This document shows, one piece after another, positions 37,490-49,245 of a stretch of DNA of 64,000 bases. Source of the DNA: Anastatus disparis (Eukaryota; Arthropoda; Insecta; Hymenoptera; Eupelmidae). The stretch spans positions 189,001-253,000 of the forward strand of contig JAFFSR010000316.1 in assembly GCA_017163975.1 (NCBI GenBank). The letters are read 5' to 3'. The translations under genes were made by a program, and so were the position numbers. Under the pieces are notes generated by a model. It was given only the letters and a program-made list of their open reading frames with translations. It had not been told where the DNA came from and ran no database searches. Each line of letters starts with the position of its first letter. The stretch's first letter is position 1.

Positions 37490-38105
37490 CGAGAACTACT
37501 CGATGGATTTGCTTCAAAATTTGCACGGAAATTATTTGTGATTGCCCAAATAAAATAAATTTCGAAAAACTGATTTTCTTAGCTTAGTTTTAATTTTAGA
37601 GCATTTTGAAATTTTTGAAAAAAATTTTTATATTTATTAAGCCAATAAAATCTTAAAAACTACACAATGGATTTACTTCAAATTTTCCATACAATTCAAT
37701 TTTTCGATCAACTGGTGCGGAAGCTATTGAGAATCGGTTTTCTTAGTGTAGTTTCTGTTTTAGAGTCATTTTAAGAATTTTAAAAAACTTTCGATTTTTC
37801 ATTTTTTTTTTGTATTTTACGTAAACTACTCGAAGAATTTGTTTGAAAATTTGTATAAAACTTAATTCTGACTACCAAAATTAGAAAAACTTTTAAAAAC
37901 TGATTTTCTTAGAGCACTTTTAATTTTAGAGTATTTTAAAAATTTTTTAAAAAATTTGTATTTTTAATTTACGAAAACTGATGGATTTGCTCCAAAATTC
38001 AAATGCAAGTTATTCGCTACTGTCTGAAAAAAACAAGCTTTGGAAAACATATTTTCTCAGAACAGTTTTAATTTTAGAGCATTTTGAAAATTAAAAGAAA
38101 AATTT
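37490..38105. repeat. Second array of the 165 bp satellite (about 4 units)
   Basis: Unit starts at about 37494, 37660, 37828 and 37980. The unit at 37628-37750 is about 90% identical to 12848-12970. The array abuts the broken end of the polymerase relic at about 38105. Confidence 0.85.
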
Positions 38106-41100
38106 TTATTCTTCATATAGCAACATTCGTATATACTGTAGGAATGACAGCTTCTTCTATGTATTTCGAATCAACGTATGAAATTTTATCATTTACAGGT
38201 AATATTTCGAAAACTTCTTTTTCCGGACGCGCTAAAAGTTTGAAGATATTTTGACTAGATTTAACAACCTCCGTTTGTTTCAAATTACTTCTTCGACCAA
38301 ATTTTCCCCAAAATGAGTTTAGACACGATTTTGCCACTGCACGCAGTCCAGCGTTTTTTTGTAATTTTTTCTCTATCGAGACGTATTCCCTTATCTTTCT
38401 CATATTATTCTATATATTCAGTCTTTTTAGCTTCATCGTGACACCACACTGGACAACCACTCGCTTCTTGCTTGATTTTTAAAAACATGTTTACATATTC
38501 CGCAAAAAGACCGCCTGTACCTGTACTTTGATCATAGCGGGTGATTTTATAATGCCAAACAGTATAAATTTCTGTAATTTGATAACCGATTTCAACTGCC
38601 TTTCGTAGCTCATTGGTCACCCATGTTCCGCTGAATTCACGAACTTTGACATTTTCATGGTTATAATCTCGTGGACGTCTTTTCTCGCAACATGAACGAC
38701 TAAGCGCAAAAAGTAAACGACCGTGGATCTTCACGGGTAACAGAGATAGAAACAAATCTCGTGGTGGCAAAACTTTATACTTGACCAATCCCTGAACATT
38801 TAATAAATTATTATTATCTCCGTTTGTAAGCTCATTGCACTCTTTACTAACTAAAATACGTGGGTGTCCAACAGAAAATTGACCTTTTTTACATATGTAA
38901 GGATAGAGAGAGCAAATTTCGGTATATTTTATTTTTTCGCCATCTCTTATATTATAATGAGCTACGATATTCTCTGTTCTACCACCAAAGAAAGCGTCCC
39001 GTGGATATAAACAAGCTTGAGTTATTAAGGGGTGATTTGTAACATATTCTTTTATTTCTATATCTTCTACTTTGCGTTTGTCTAATGTGCATTCCCACAT
39101 TTCACGCACTTCATATCTGCATGATTTTATTTTCTTAATTTTTCTACAAGTATTTTCAAATGCTTCGTTGAATGTTTTACCATAAACCATAATTTTTTTA
39201 CGATCTTTTACGAAACATTTGGGACATCCACGTACATAGCACTCTTGAAATTCAAACACACTGCCTTTTTCATTTGAAGTTGCAGGATTGTTAAGAAGTA
39301 AAAAGTCATCTACAAGAGAACCTTCTGGAAGTTTGAATTCACGGGCTCTTCCTGCATGAATGATTGTTTAGTCGAGTTCTTTTTCACAATGTACTAGCCA
39401 TTGAAGGGCCTTTTGCGAATGTTTGTCCGCTAAACGATAACCTGCAGTAGGAATCAATCCAATTGTATTTTTTTATAAAAAAATTTTTCTGTAAACAATA
39501 GAACATGCAGAAGCTATAGTTGTTGCCTCGGTAAAGGTACATGTGTTGCCACAATCTATAAATATCTTCCTGAATGTCGTACAGGCGAGCCTTAAAATTT
39601 GAACGTCAATTTCACAATACTCAACAATTTCATGCTAAAAGTCAAATTCAGTAGTATCTTGATTTTCATTATATCACTTGAAAAATTCTTTCCTCTCGCT
39701 TGTTGACATTGTATCTGGTTAGTAATACTCAGCATCTGGCAAAGGTCCTACATAATTTTGATTATCATCGGTATTAAAAAGATGCGGAAAGTAAATTTTT
39801 TTTTACTCGGTGGTAATGCAAAAGCATCTGGGAGAGCGCTTAATTTCATTTGAAAATAATTCAAACTGTCAATAAATTTTGTTTATCCACACTAACATTA
39901 CAATACTTTGACCGTTTAATATCACATCCGAAATTTATTAGAATTTTCAACAATTCTTTTAGAATAAATTGTGCGTCAAAACCTTTAACATTATGGGCTA
40001 TACATATGGTTTGATGAAAATCTGATTTTATTCGTATCGTCAAGTCAAGCAAAGCTTTTACAAGATTATTCTGAAAAACATACCCACGGACACCGCATGT
40101 CGTACATGGTTGTTCGATGTTTGGTAAATCAATGCAATCATCGCAAGCTTGCTGAACAGCGCAGAGATTTGGTATATGGATTTTAATAGTTGGGCGATCA
40201 AGATACGGTGAATCTTGACGTGTTTCAAAATCGTAAAAAACGAATAAATTTTTCTTTTTTACCGATTTGCTTTCTACGTTTTCATACCGAATCAGTCGAG
40301 CGCTTGGAATGGTCGGGAATTGGTTGAATATAACACAATTTATTTACACCGTGATTTTTATGACACGTAACATACCATTTACTTCCACATACATGCACAC
40401 CTCGAAAAGTATTGTAACGTTCATTACGTCCGAAACAAATTTTCACAACATCGCAAATCTTTTTGTTGTTTTTTTTTTATGTCCCCGATTTTTCATAGTT
40501 AGTGTAACATTGATTATCGTAAAAATTTTGATTACATTCATCACATTTTATTAAATTTACATTTTCTTAATCGCACGGAGGTTTTACAAAACACGCGGAA
40601 CAAATTACTGTGCAGTTATGTTTATTAATAAATCAGTATCTTTTATTACAATATTCACAAAAAAATCTGTCTTGCGCAGCAGCGAATAAATTTAAAATTG
40701 TGTCATAATGCCGTGTTCTTTTATTATATAAAATATTTATTACACCATACAATTCGGATTTTACATATTGACGACCGTTGAAAAATGGGGGCTCACTGTT
40801 TCCAAGAGCAGTGCTATCAAAAACTACTATTGCTATTTTATGCTGAGAATAATATTGTTGAAATCTTTCAATCTTGTGAACACCGCAACCATCTCTCGAG
40901 ATTTCGACATTTACTTTATTTATAAGCAAATTTGCCCGATTGCGTTTCTTCATTTGAAGATTTTTTCAACTCAATATGTGCTTCACCCACAACCAGTGCT
41001 CGAAGAAGACACATATTATCATCGTTGTGGATAGACACAATGGATCTCTGCCCCACGGTGTCAACTGTCAGCTTCTTACGTTTATTTCCAGCACCGATTG

Positions 41101-41850
41101 ACACATTAACAAATAACGCTGATAAAATGAAACTTTCATCCACGTGAAAGTTTTCATTGCTTTGGGCTAAGCCGTTAATCAATCCCCATAAATCGTTGTG
41201 ATTAAAGTTACCTATAGATCTTATTGACAAACCTGCAGCACCGCGTGCAAAATTCATACTTTGCATACTTACACCTAACATATCATTTGCACGTGCTAAT
41301 GAAATTAAATACGCATGAATATCACGTATAGCTAATTCTAACCATAAAATAGGATTAACATTTTAAGGTGGTGAAACTATTTTCATTAACAGCTGTCGAC
41401 CATTTATTTCATAACACTTTACAAACCGATCAAAGTCTTGAAAATTGATAAACCTTTCGCTGGGTGGTTGGATATTGAAATTATTATCTGCGTCGTAATA
41501 CTCTTTTTCTTTATCATCATCTTCATTAGTACTGTTCCTTACATCACCTTCATCAGCATCATCATCATCATCATTATCATCGTTATCATCGTCATTGTCA
41601 GAATGGTTTAAAGCAGCTTCAGCATTACTCTGTGTTTCATCAATACCCCTACCATCACTACCATCTCCTACTTGTACAGGATTTGATTCAACAGAAGATA
41701 ATGATAATACTGATGACAAATCCCCATCATAGTCCATACTTTCAGGCTTTCTCGAAATTATAGATGTCGATGAAGAGTTTGATATGGGAATGATGGAGGA
41801 TGAGGAAGAAGCATGGGAAAGAATAGAATTTTCATCATCTGAAATTTAAT
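38105..41850 (-). pseudogene. polB: Protein-primed family B DNA polymerase relic of a Maverick/Polinton
   Basis: Read from 41850 down: a Ser/Asp-rich N-terminal region, a block ending in HNDDNMCLLRALVVGEAH, a Cys-rich zinc-binding region near 40660-40480, exonuclease motif I YDFET (about 40217-40231), motif II AHNVKGFDAQF (about 39975-40005), motif III YCEIDVQIL (about 39600-39625), polymerase motif A EICSLYP (38902-38922) and motif B CLNSFWGKFG (about 38300-38330). Motif A normally has Asp where Glu is seen. The gene stops before motif C, at the satellite array. Single stops and several frameshifts (near 41364, 40930, 40650, 39860, 39360, 38404) make it non-functional. Open blocks: 41737-41363, 41281-40916, 40953-40633, 40240-39861, 39259-38405, 38403-38113. 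Confidence 0.9.
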
Positions 41851-41939
41851 CAAGAATTTTTTATTATTATATTTTATTAACATTTTTTTATTGATAATTT
41901 TTATTGTTATTTTTTATTTTTATTATACTTTGAAAATAC

Positions 41940-42706
41940 AATAATAATCAGTCTTCAAGTGGTCCAGAAAAACTTTCACTGATTCGACCCAATATTTCTC
42001 CCATGTTTGGTTCGTGGTATAAAATTGAGTTTAAATCAAATGCTAAATCAAAAACCCATCGCATTTCTTGAGTACGTCTAACATACATTATGCGTCGTAC
42101 TTCTCTAGTTAAGTAGCTTGGGAGATCGTGAAAACTCTCACTGATCCTCCGAATGACCATCAATATAAAATCAAACAAAATACTAATAATGAAGTTAAAT
42201 TGATATAAATTATTTTATTAAGAAAAATTATTAACTCACATTCATTAACAAGATGATCTTGTCGAATATTTTCTTACTCCGTCACTCACTTGTTGATACG
42301 AGTCTTCATTCTCGTCTTGTTCTCCCCAAAAAAAATTATACAGTTAAGCCAATCTTGCATTCCATTCGTCTTCTTCATTGGAATTTGCACTCGATTGGCT
42401 GTGGGTAGCAATTGTATTTTCGATTCGTTGTCATACTGTGTGCCGACTTATGTTATAGTGAGATAAAAAATCTTGAATCCTGCTTGCTATTCTATCAGCG
42501 TCATCTTGTTGCTGATTTTGCTGTTCAACATGCTCGCTTTCCATGTTATTATAATCAGTCATATCTGGAGTGCTAACATTTTCATACTCATCAGGCCCTG
42601 TGTCAACATTTGAGCTTACATCTGTATCCGATATATATGGTGACGTATGCATTGATTCGTCATTATCATCATCACCACTATCTCGCAAAAGAATTTCCAA
42701 TGCTGT
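41940..42706 (-). pseudogene. Possible intron-containing 5' part of the polymerase gene
   Basis: Upstream on the same strand, two acidic segments (42700-42431 and 42178-41948) are preceded by acceptor-like strings: TTTTTTTACAG ending near 42704, CATTATTAG near 42181 and, before the next block, AAATTTCAG near 41849. A donor-like GTGAGT lies near 42237. This suggests spliced exons leading into the polymerase frame, but stops interrupt the segments and no domain is recognisable. Confidence 0.35.
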
Positions 42707-42875
42707 AAAAAATAAATAACAAATTTCTTTTTTTGTACAAATAATCTATTTTTGTAAAATATGTTAAACAAATTGATATAATTTTAATATATATGTTATT
42801 TATTAATATTATATATTTATTTTACTTGTACATTATTTTTTACATATCTTAATATTAAATGTATTAAACACATAT

Positions 42876-43078
42876 GTATTACTATATATACGTTAAGAAT
42901 AGGAGTCAAGAGAAAATCAGAGAGAATGGGCATGAAAACTTAGTGATAGGAGAAAGATTAACCGTTCTCATACATCAAAGAGTGGGTAGTCTTTTCTCTT
43001 TCGTACTAACTACAGTCCCATATACTCTTTCGCTTTCTAACCTTACGCTACCTCATATCTCACTCGATATAGTAATAC
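42876..43078. mobile_element. 203 bp MITE with GTATTACTATAT ends, copy 1
   Basis: GTATTACTATAT at the left is mirrored by ATATAGTAATAC at the right, and the halves are loosely complementary. The 76-codon frame across it is repeat-derived. A relative lies at about 51990-52197. Duplication at the ends was not resolved. Confidence 0.6.
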
Positions 43079-44814
43079 AAATGCGTCAAAGAATTAAAGA
43101 ATAAAAGTATAAAAAATATAAAATTATAAATTTTATAATGTAAAAATTAAATTTTTTAAAAAATTTTTTATTTAGAACATTTTTATTGTTCAAGTAAAAA
43201 TTAATATCATTTTTAACTGTTCAGAATTTGTCAAAATTTATTTTCCTTACGTCTCATGACATAAAGCGAATTTTAATCATTGTAGAATTTATATTGATGT
43301 ATATGTCAAGATTATGAGTGAGCTCATATGATTAGTACACCGAAAAAAATCCGGAGTCCCAGCGGTTCCGTAAATCCTTCAAACGCTATTGTTCGCAAAA
43401 CCGCAACTATATTCGTATAAAAGTCTAATCACAAACGTTCCATTATCCCTTAACTCGTTGGATTCGATTGAAGTATGCGTGCGTTGATATTAACTCAACA
43501 GTATAAGTTAAACGTATATGTAATGCTATATGTTCCATAACCAAAATGCACATGATTATAAACGTAAACGAAAGCGATTCTATCGATATAGTATTAGTAC
43601 AATCCAAAATACGCAACGCATACAGTTACATTAACGAATCACAAAGATTAGATAGGTGCGGTAACATAGCAGTTCACTGTATATACAGCGCACAGCTCTG
43701 CCGTCGAACTGTGGCCGGTGGGGGTAAGTGTAATATGATCCGTCAAAATTAACAAACGCGCTCTGTTCCGGACTCGAAAGACAACGAGTCGATAAGGTTT
43801 TACACGATATTATTTAGGAAATGAAGCGATTGAAGCGACATAGTTTAACAACACGAGTTTAGTCAACACTATCATACATTTATTCTATATATAAGAAATG
43901 GAACCATTAAAGCTTATGGGAACGATAGCTATTTAAGAAAAGGAGAATCGCACTTATTCAAATAGTTGAATGCGATGATGTTTCATATTTACTTTTTAAT
44001 TAATTGAGTAAATTATAATAGAAATGATGAGAGAGATACTAATACATTATTATATATTCATTGGTTTAATATTTCATTAAATATTTATAGTAAATAAATA
44101 AATGTGTATTTATTACTCGCACGCTTGAAAAATAAAAATCGCTGCAAATCAAGTAATATATATTCCATTTGCCATTCAAAATAACATATAAAAAACTTTA
44201 GAAATGTAGTCTAGAGTTAGGATTTATAAGATATTTCGAATTTTTAAAATTCTAAAATAAAATTTTTAATGCTTTTTTCATACTAAACAATTATCAATTT
44301 TCAATACTAAGTTAATTAAATACTTTTTGTTAGAAAGATAACATATGATATTTTAAGAATTATGATATGTAGGTTATTTTACTTATGTGATTAGTGTAAA
44401 TATCATATTTAATCTATCAAAATAGTTAATATTTTTATAAACTTTAGTTTATTTTTCCATCAACAACCAGGGAAATTCCTGAAAATTAATTATTTTTGTG
44501 AAGAAAAAACTTTTAGAAAAAATGTATTAACATTTTTTTCGATTCCAAATCATTTGTACAATCTAATTTAATTTTACAGATCGTTATTAAAGTCACCATG
44601 AAGTATAATTTACTAAAAATTGAATTAAAAAAAATTTCATATCTATTTTTATTTCATTAACATTGTTTCCAGTCAAGAGGGCTATTTATTTATTAATTTA
44701 TTCATTCATTTATCCACTTATTTAATTATCAACGAGAGTGAAATGTATATGTGATTTACGTTAATTAATTGTTTATAAATTAACAACTTATCTATTTAAC
44801 AAACAATAACCCAT

Positions 44815-45010
44815 ATGGAAAAAATTTTTGGATATAATTGTAAATAACTGTTAATAACTGTAAATAAATGTAAATAAATGTAAATAACTGTAAATAACTG
44901 CAAAAAAGTGTTAAAAAATGTGGGAATTGAGACATAAATAACAGTTATTTACAATTATTTACAATTATTTACTTATTTACTGTTATTTACTCTTATTCAC
45001 AGTTATTAAC
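44815..45010. repeat. Decamer array at inner end of left arm
   Basis: Copies of AACTGTAAAT followed by an orientation switch near 44935 to TTATTTACAG. The right arm holds the mirror copy at 49240-49440. Confidence 0.85.
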
Positions 45011-46607
45011 TGTTATTTTTTTAAATAAAATTAATATTTACAAAATTTTTAACTAGGTCTATGAATAAATACTTCATGATATTGTTTTCAGCAGTTTTCT
45101 GCATTTGTAACATGATATACTATTTGGTAAATAATAAAAATGTTCTATGAATCGTCAAAATTTGTTCTCATACGAAATTTTTGTCAAATTTGTATAAAAA
45201 ATATGAAATTTATCATACAAATTATCTTATAACCTAGAATTACAGTTTTCACCATTAAAAAATGTGTATTATTCATAAATTTTTGTGTTACAATATTTAA
45301 TTTTAAATTTACAACAAAATTATTTGTAATTTTAACACAAAAAAATTTGTCTCATCTGAAACGTCATATAAAATAAAAATAAACTTTTTATAGTCATACA
45401 TTTTTACTAAAATAATTTAGATAAAAATATGTTTAAATTATTTACATTAACAAGTACTCACATTTATGTATATATTTTATAAGTCAATGAAAGCTTCAAA
45501 AAAATATTGAAACTAGTACACAGTAAAATAATTGAATTAGTCTTGTAAATGCTTAATTGTTGAGAGAACGATTTATCACAAATTTAATTTATTTTAAGAA
45601 ACAATAATGAAGGCAAAAAAATTATAATAAAATAATAAAACAAAATCTCATTTTTTGTTTTATGGTATTTATGAAAGCATAAAATGGTTACAATTCTTCA
45701 AATATTGCTGTTTTGCGAATTGTGATAAGACACAAAAATAATCAAGTTCTAATTTTAATTCTGAAAGAAAATAATTCATAGTGTCCATGTATGTGTAGAA
45801 AAAAATTTTTTAATGGAAAGATTTTCAATTGAATATATTTTTGTTTGTAAAAATTTTTTTACAACTATCAAAAAAAAAATTAAATAAAAGTTTTTTAACA
45901 GTACATCACTTTTATTTTAATGTTTACTATTTAGTAAATTTCATAAGATTTCCAAATAAAAATATATATATAAAAGTTTATTATATTTATTAAAGATTTT
46001 AAAAATGATTTTCTGATGTTTTTAAATTATTCGCAAATGTCAGTATACGGTATGGATTGAATGTAAAAGTTGAAAAAATTAAGACATATCTCATACTTGT
46101 TTCGATATTCTTTGATAATTGTTTATACCTGCAGTAATTATTTCATTGGTAAATGATATATTTGAATAATATATTAAAAATTTAATAATGTAATTAACTA
46201 AAATAAAAGAGAACAGTGGTGTTTAAATAATGATTGAAATATATGTTTCAAATTAGCGAACATTTTAATTTCAATCACAGTAATAAATATATTTTAATTC
46301 AAGAGAATTTAGATGTATTTGTACAGATTTCGATTTGAAAAATAAAAAAGATAACTCGCTACTAATATCTGTATGTATACGTATATTTGTATGTACATTA
46401 AGTTTCTTTCATACTTTGCAACTATTTAAAAAAATTTAAACATTAAGAAGAGGTAGAAATTTTATATAATGTTTCGCATGAAAGCACTAGGTTATTTCTA
46501 GAAATAATACGGACATTTTTGCTAGACATAAGTATAAAAATTAAACAAAATAATTTAATCACGTACACAAGCGGAAAAAATTTACAAAGATGATTGAAAA
46601 TTTTCGA
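45011..46607. other. AT-rich interior of the long-TIR element
   Basis: Very AT-rich, only short frames, no domain seen. Confidence 0.6.
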
Positions 46608-47035
46608 AAGGAACTGAAACATATCGAAAATTTTTTTGAGAATTTGGACGAAGCATTGAGAGTATTTAAGTTTGTTATACTTTTTTTCATTTTGTTTTGT
46701 CTTGTTTCAATTTGTTTCATTTTTTAAATGATGAGTAATAATCTGTAATAATGAGTGTTTCAGAATGTTTCAATTCGTCTCAAATTTTTTCGGTTCATTT
46801 CATTTTGTTTTATTCTTTTTTGTTTTATTACTATCTATTTCTGTTTCATTTCAATTGACTTAAAAAAATCGCCTTGTATAAAATTTTTTGGTTGTTTTAA
46901 CAAAATTAAAGGAAGTGAAACAAACTAAAACGAATTGTATTAAACTTAAACAAACCTGAAACACATTACAACACACTCAGTGTTTTGTCCAAATTCTCAC
47001 AAAAATTATCAACATATTTCAGTTTATACAATTTG
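46608..47035. mobile_element. About 425 bp nested foldback element
   Basis: GAGAATTTGGAC at 46640 is matched in inverse by GTCCAAATTCTC at 46987, with similarity extending about 60 bp. The centre consists of TTTGTTTCATTT-like repeats that are themselves mirrored. Ends not resolved. Confidence 0.5.
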
Positions 47036-47434
47036 TGTAAAAATGTTTTCAAAAACCTCTGGAATAATTTGAAATATCTCATTTATTTTTTCCGCCAGAG
47101 TAGTTTTTAAAAGTAATTGAACCAATTAAAATATCTTCAAAAATATGAATATTTTCATTTTCCACAATTTACTTTATTATAAATAAAAAGAAAATAAATA
47201 AGCACGGTTTATTTAAAATTAAACTCTATAAGAACGAAATATGTATATTTGATTTTAACTATAAAATTTTTATTTTTGTCAATTTTTGTTCGAATATAAT
47301 ACAAGATTCTGTTTTGTTGTAAGAAAGACAAATATGCAAAAGTTCTCATTCTATAAATTTGTTTTTAAGAAGATCTCACATTTTCAACCTTTTTTTAGTC
47401 ATAAGTTCCGTTGAATTCGATATATAATTATTTA

Positions 47435-47993
47435 GGGGGGATCAATATTTAGAATGTTCATTTTACATTTGCGTCAAATTACGAATTTCATTTATTCGAA
47501 TCATTATTTTATAATTTCGAAGTTCAAATTTAAGAAAATTCATTAAATAGAAACGTGTAAACTACAAATGCCCAATCAAACGAAGTTAGATTATTAGAAT
47601 ATTATTTATTCGACGCTAAAGATGAGTCTATTATTTCTAAATTACAACTGTACTAATAAACATAAAAATAAAATAGAAATTTATTTAGTCGAAAATCACT
47701 GATTTATTTATTGCTGATGTTTTAAACTTAGTAGTTTTCGGTTAAATAAATTTCTATTTTATTATGTTTATTAGTGCAGTTGTAATTTCGAAATAGTTGA
47801 CTTATTATTAATGTCGAATAAATAATATTCTAATAATCTAACTTCGGTTGATTGGGCATTTGTAGTTTACACATTTTTATTTTATGAATTTTCTTAAATT
47901 TGAACTTCGGAATTTCGGAATAATTATTCGAATAAATGAAATTCGTATTTTTGACGCAAATTTTAGATGAACATTCTATATATTGGACCCCCC
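47435..47993. mobile_element. 559 bp nested foldback element with 8 bp duplication
   Basis: The ends start GGGGGG and pair over nearly the full length (arms about 270 bp). ATTATTTA lies directly outside both ends (47427-47434 and 47994-48001), a perfect 8 bp target-site duplication. An 8 bp duplication fits hAT and some other groups; the GGGGGG ends are not diagnostic. Confidence 0.8.
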
Positions 47994-48069
47994 ATTATTT
48001 ATCTAATAATTTTCTAACCAGTTTATAATCAATAATGTTTTTTTGAAAAAATTATATTTATAAATATTG

Positions 48070-48461
48070 TTAACGGCAGGCCGGAGTAAAACCTGATACC
48101 GACCGAGTAACAATTGAGTTGTTTGTTATTTACTCAAGTATTAATCGGTGTATCTTCAAAATAAAGGTTGATCGCAATAGATATTATTATTATGAATATC
48201 TATGCAAAAGAAAAAAAAAATCTACCGATTTGTTTTTGAGAAAAGTAAGGAACGCCGAAGTAAAAGATTATGTTTATAATATTTTCGCGTTCCTTACTTT
48301 TCTCAAAAACAAAGCGATAGATTTTTTTTTCTTGTGCATAAATATTTGTAATAATAATATCTATTGCGCTTAACCTTCAATTTGCAGATACACCGATTAA
48401 TACTTGAGTAAATAACAAAAATGCTAATTAGACAAGGACAGCGAATCCGGCCTGTTCTTAA
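48070..48461. mobile_element. Nested TIR element with an inner 298 bp palindrome
   Basis: An inner palindrome spans 48122-48419 (TTTGTTATTTACTCAAG in inverse at both ends; arms about 140 bp). Outside it CAGGCCGGA (near 48077) is mirrored by TCCGGCCTG (near 48447), and TTAA occurs just outside at 48070 and 48458. The outer ends are tentative. The 84-codon frame at 48119-48373 is palindrome-derived. Confidence 0.55.
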
Positions 48462-48589
48462 GGATCATATATGAAAAAAATAATAAAAAACTTGTCTATG
48501 ATTTAGTGTTTTAACACTTTTTGTGAGCAAGATTTTTTGTGTGATTTCTTAAAAACTGTTAAATCAATTATTTCCCATATGGAAATAAT

Positions 48590-49245
48590 TCATGTGAAAA
48601 ACTGTAAATAATAGTAAATAATTGTAAATAACTGTTAAAAAATGTCAGAATTGAGACATAAATAATAATTATTTACAGTTATTTACTATTATTTACTATT
48701 AATTACTATTATTTACTATTAATTACTATTATTTACTATTAATTACTATTATTTACTATTATTTACAGTTATTCACAGTTATTAACTGTTATTTACAGTT
48801 ATTTACAATTATTTACAATTATTTACAGTTTTTTACAATTATTCATAATTATTTACAGTTATTTACATTTTCAAAAATTTTTGAATTAGTGAATAATTTA
48901 ATAATTATTTACAATTATTTATAGTTATTTACAGTTATTTACAGTTTTTTACAGTTATTTACAGTTATTTATGATTATTTACAATTATTTACAATTATTT
49001 ACAATTTCCCATAGTTTTTTACAATTATTTACAGTTATTCACATTTTTAAAAATTTTCGCCTATATATAAAATTATTGAATAAATTCGTGAATATTTTCG
49101 AAAATGTAAATATCTGCAAATAATTGTAAAAACTATAAATAATCGTAAATAACAGTAAATAATTGTGAAAAAAGTGAATAAATGTAAATAACTGTAAATA
49201 AATATAAATAACTGTAAATAAGTGTACAGTTAATAAGTATAAATA
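48590..49245. repeat. Decamer array TTATTTACAG with orientation switches
   Basis: About 60 degenerate decamers. They read on the minus strand at 48595-48660, on the plus strand at 48665-49040 and on the minus strand again at 49100-49245, joining the array in the right arm. Unit variants include TTATTTACTA and TTATTTACAA. Confidence 0.9.
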
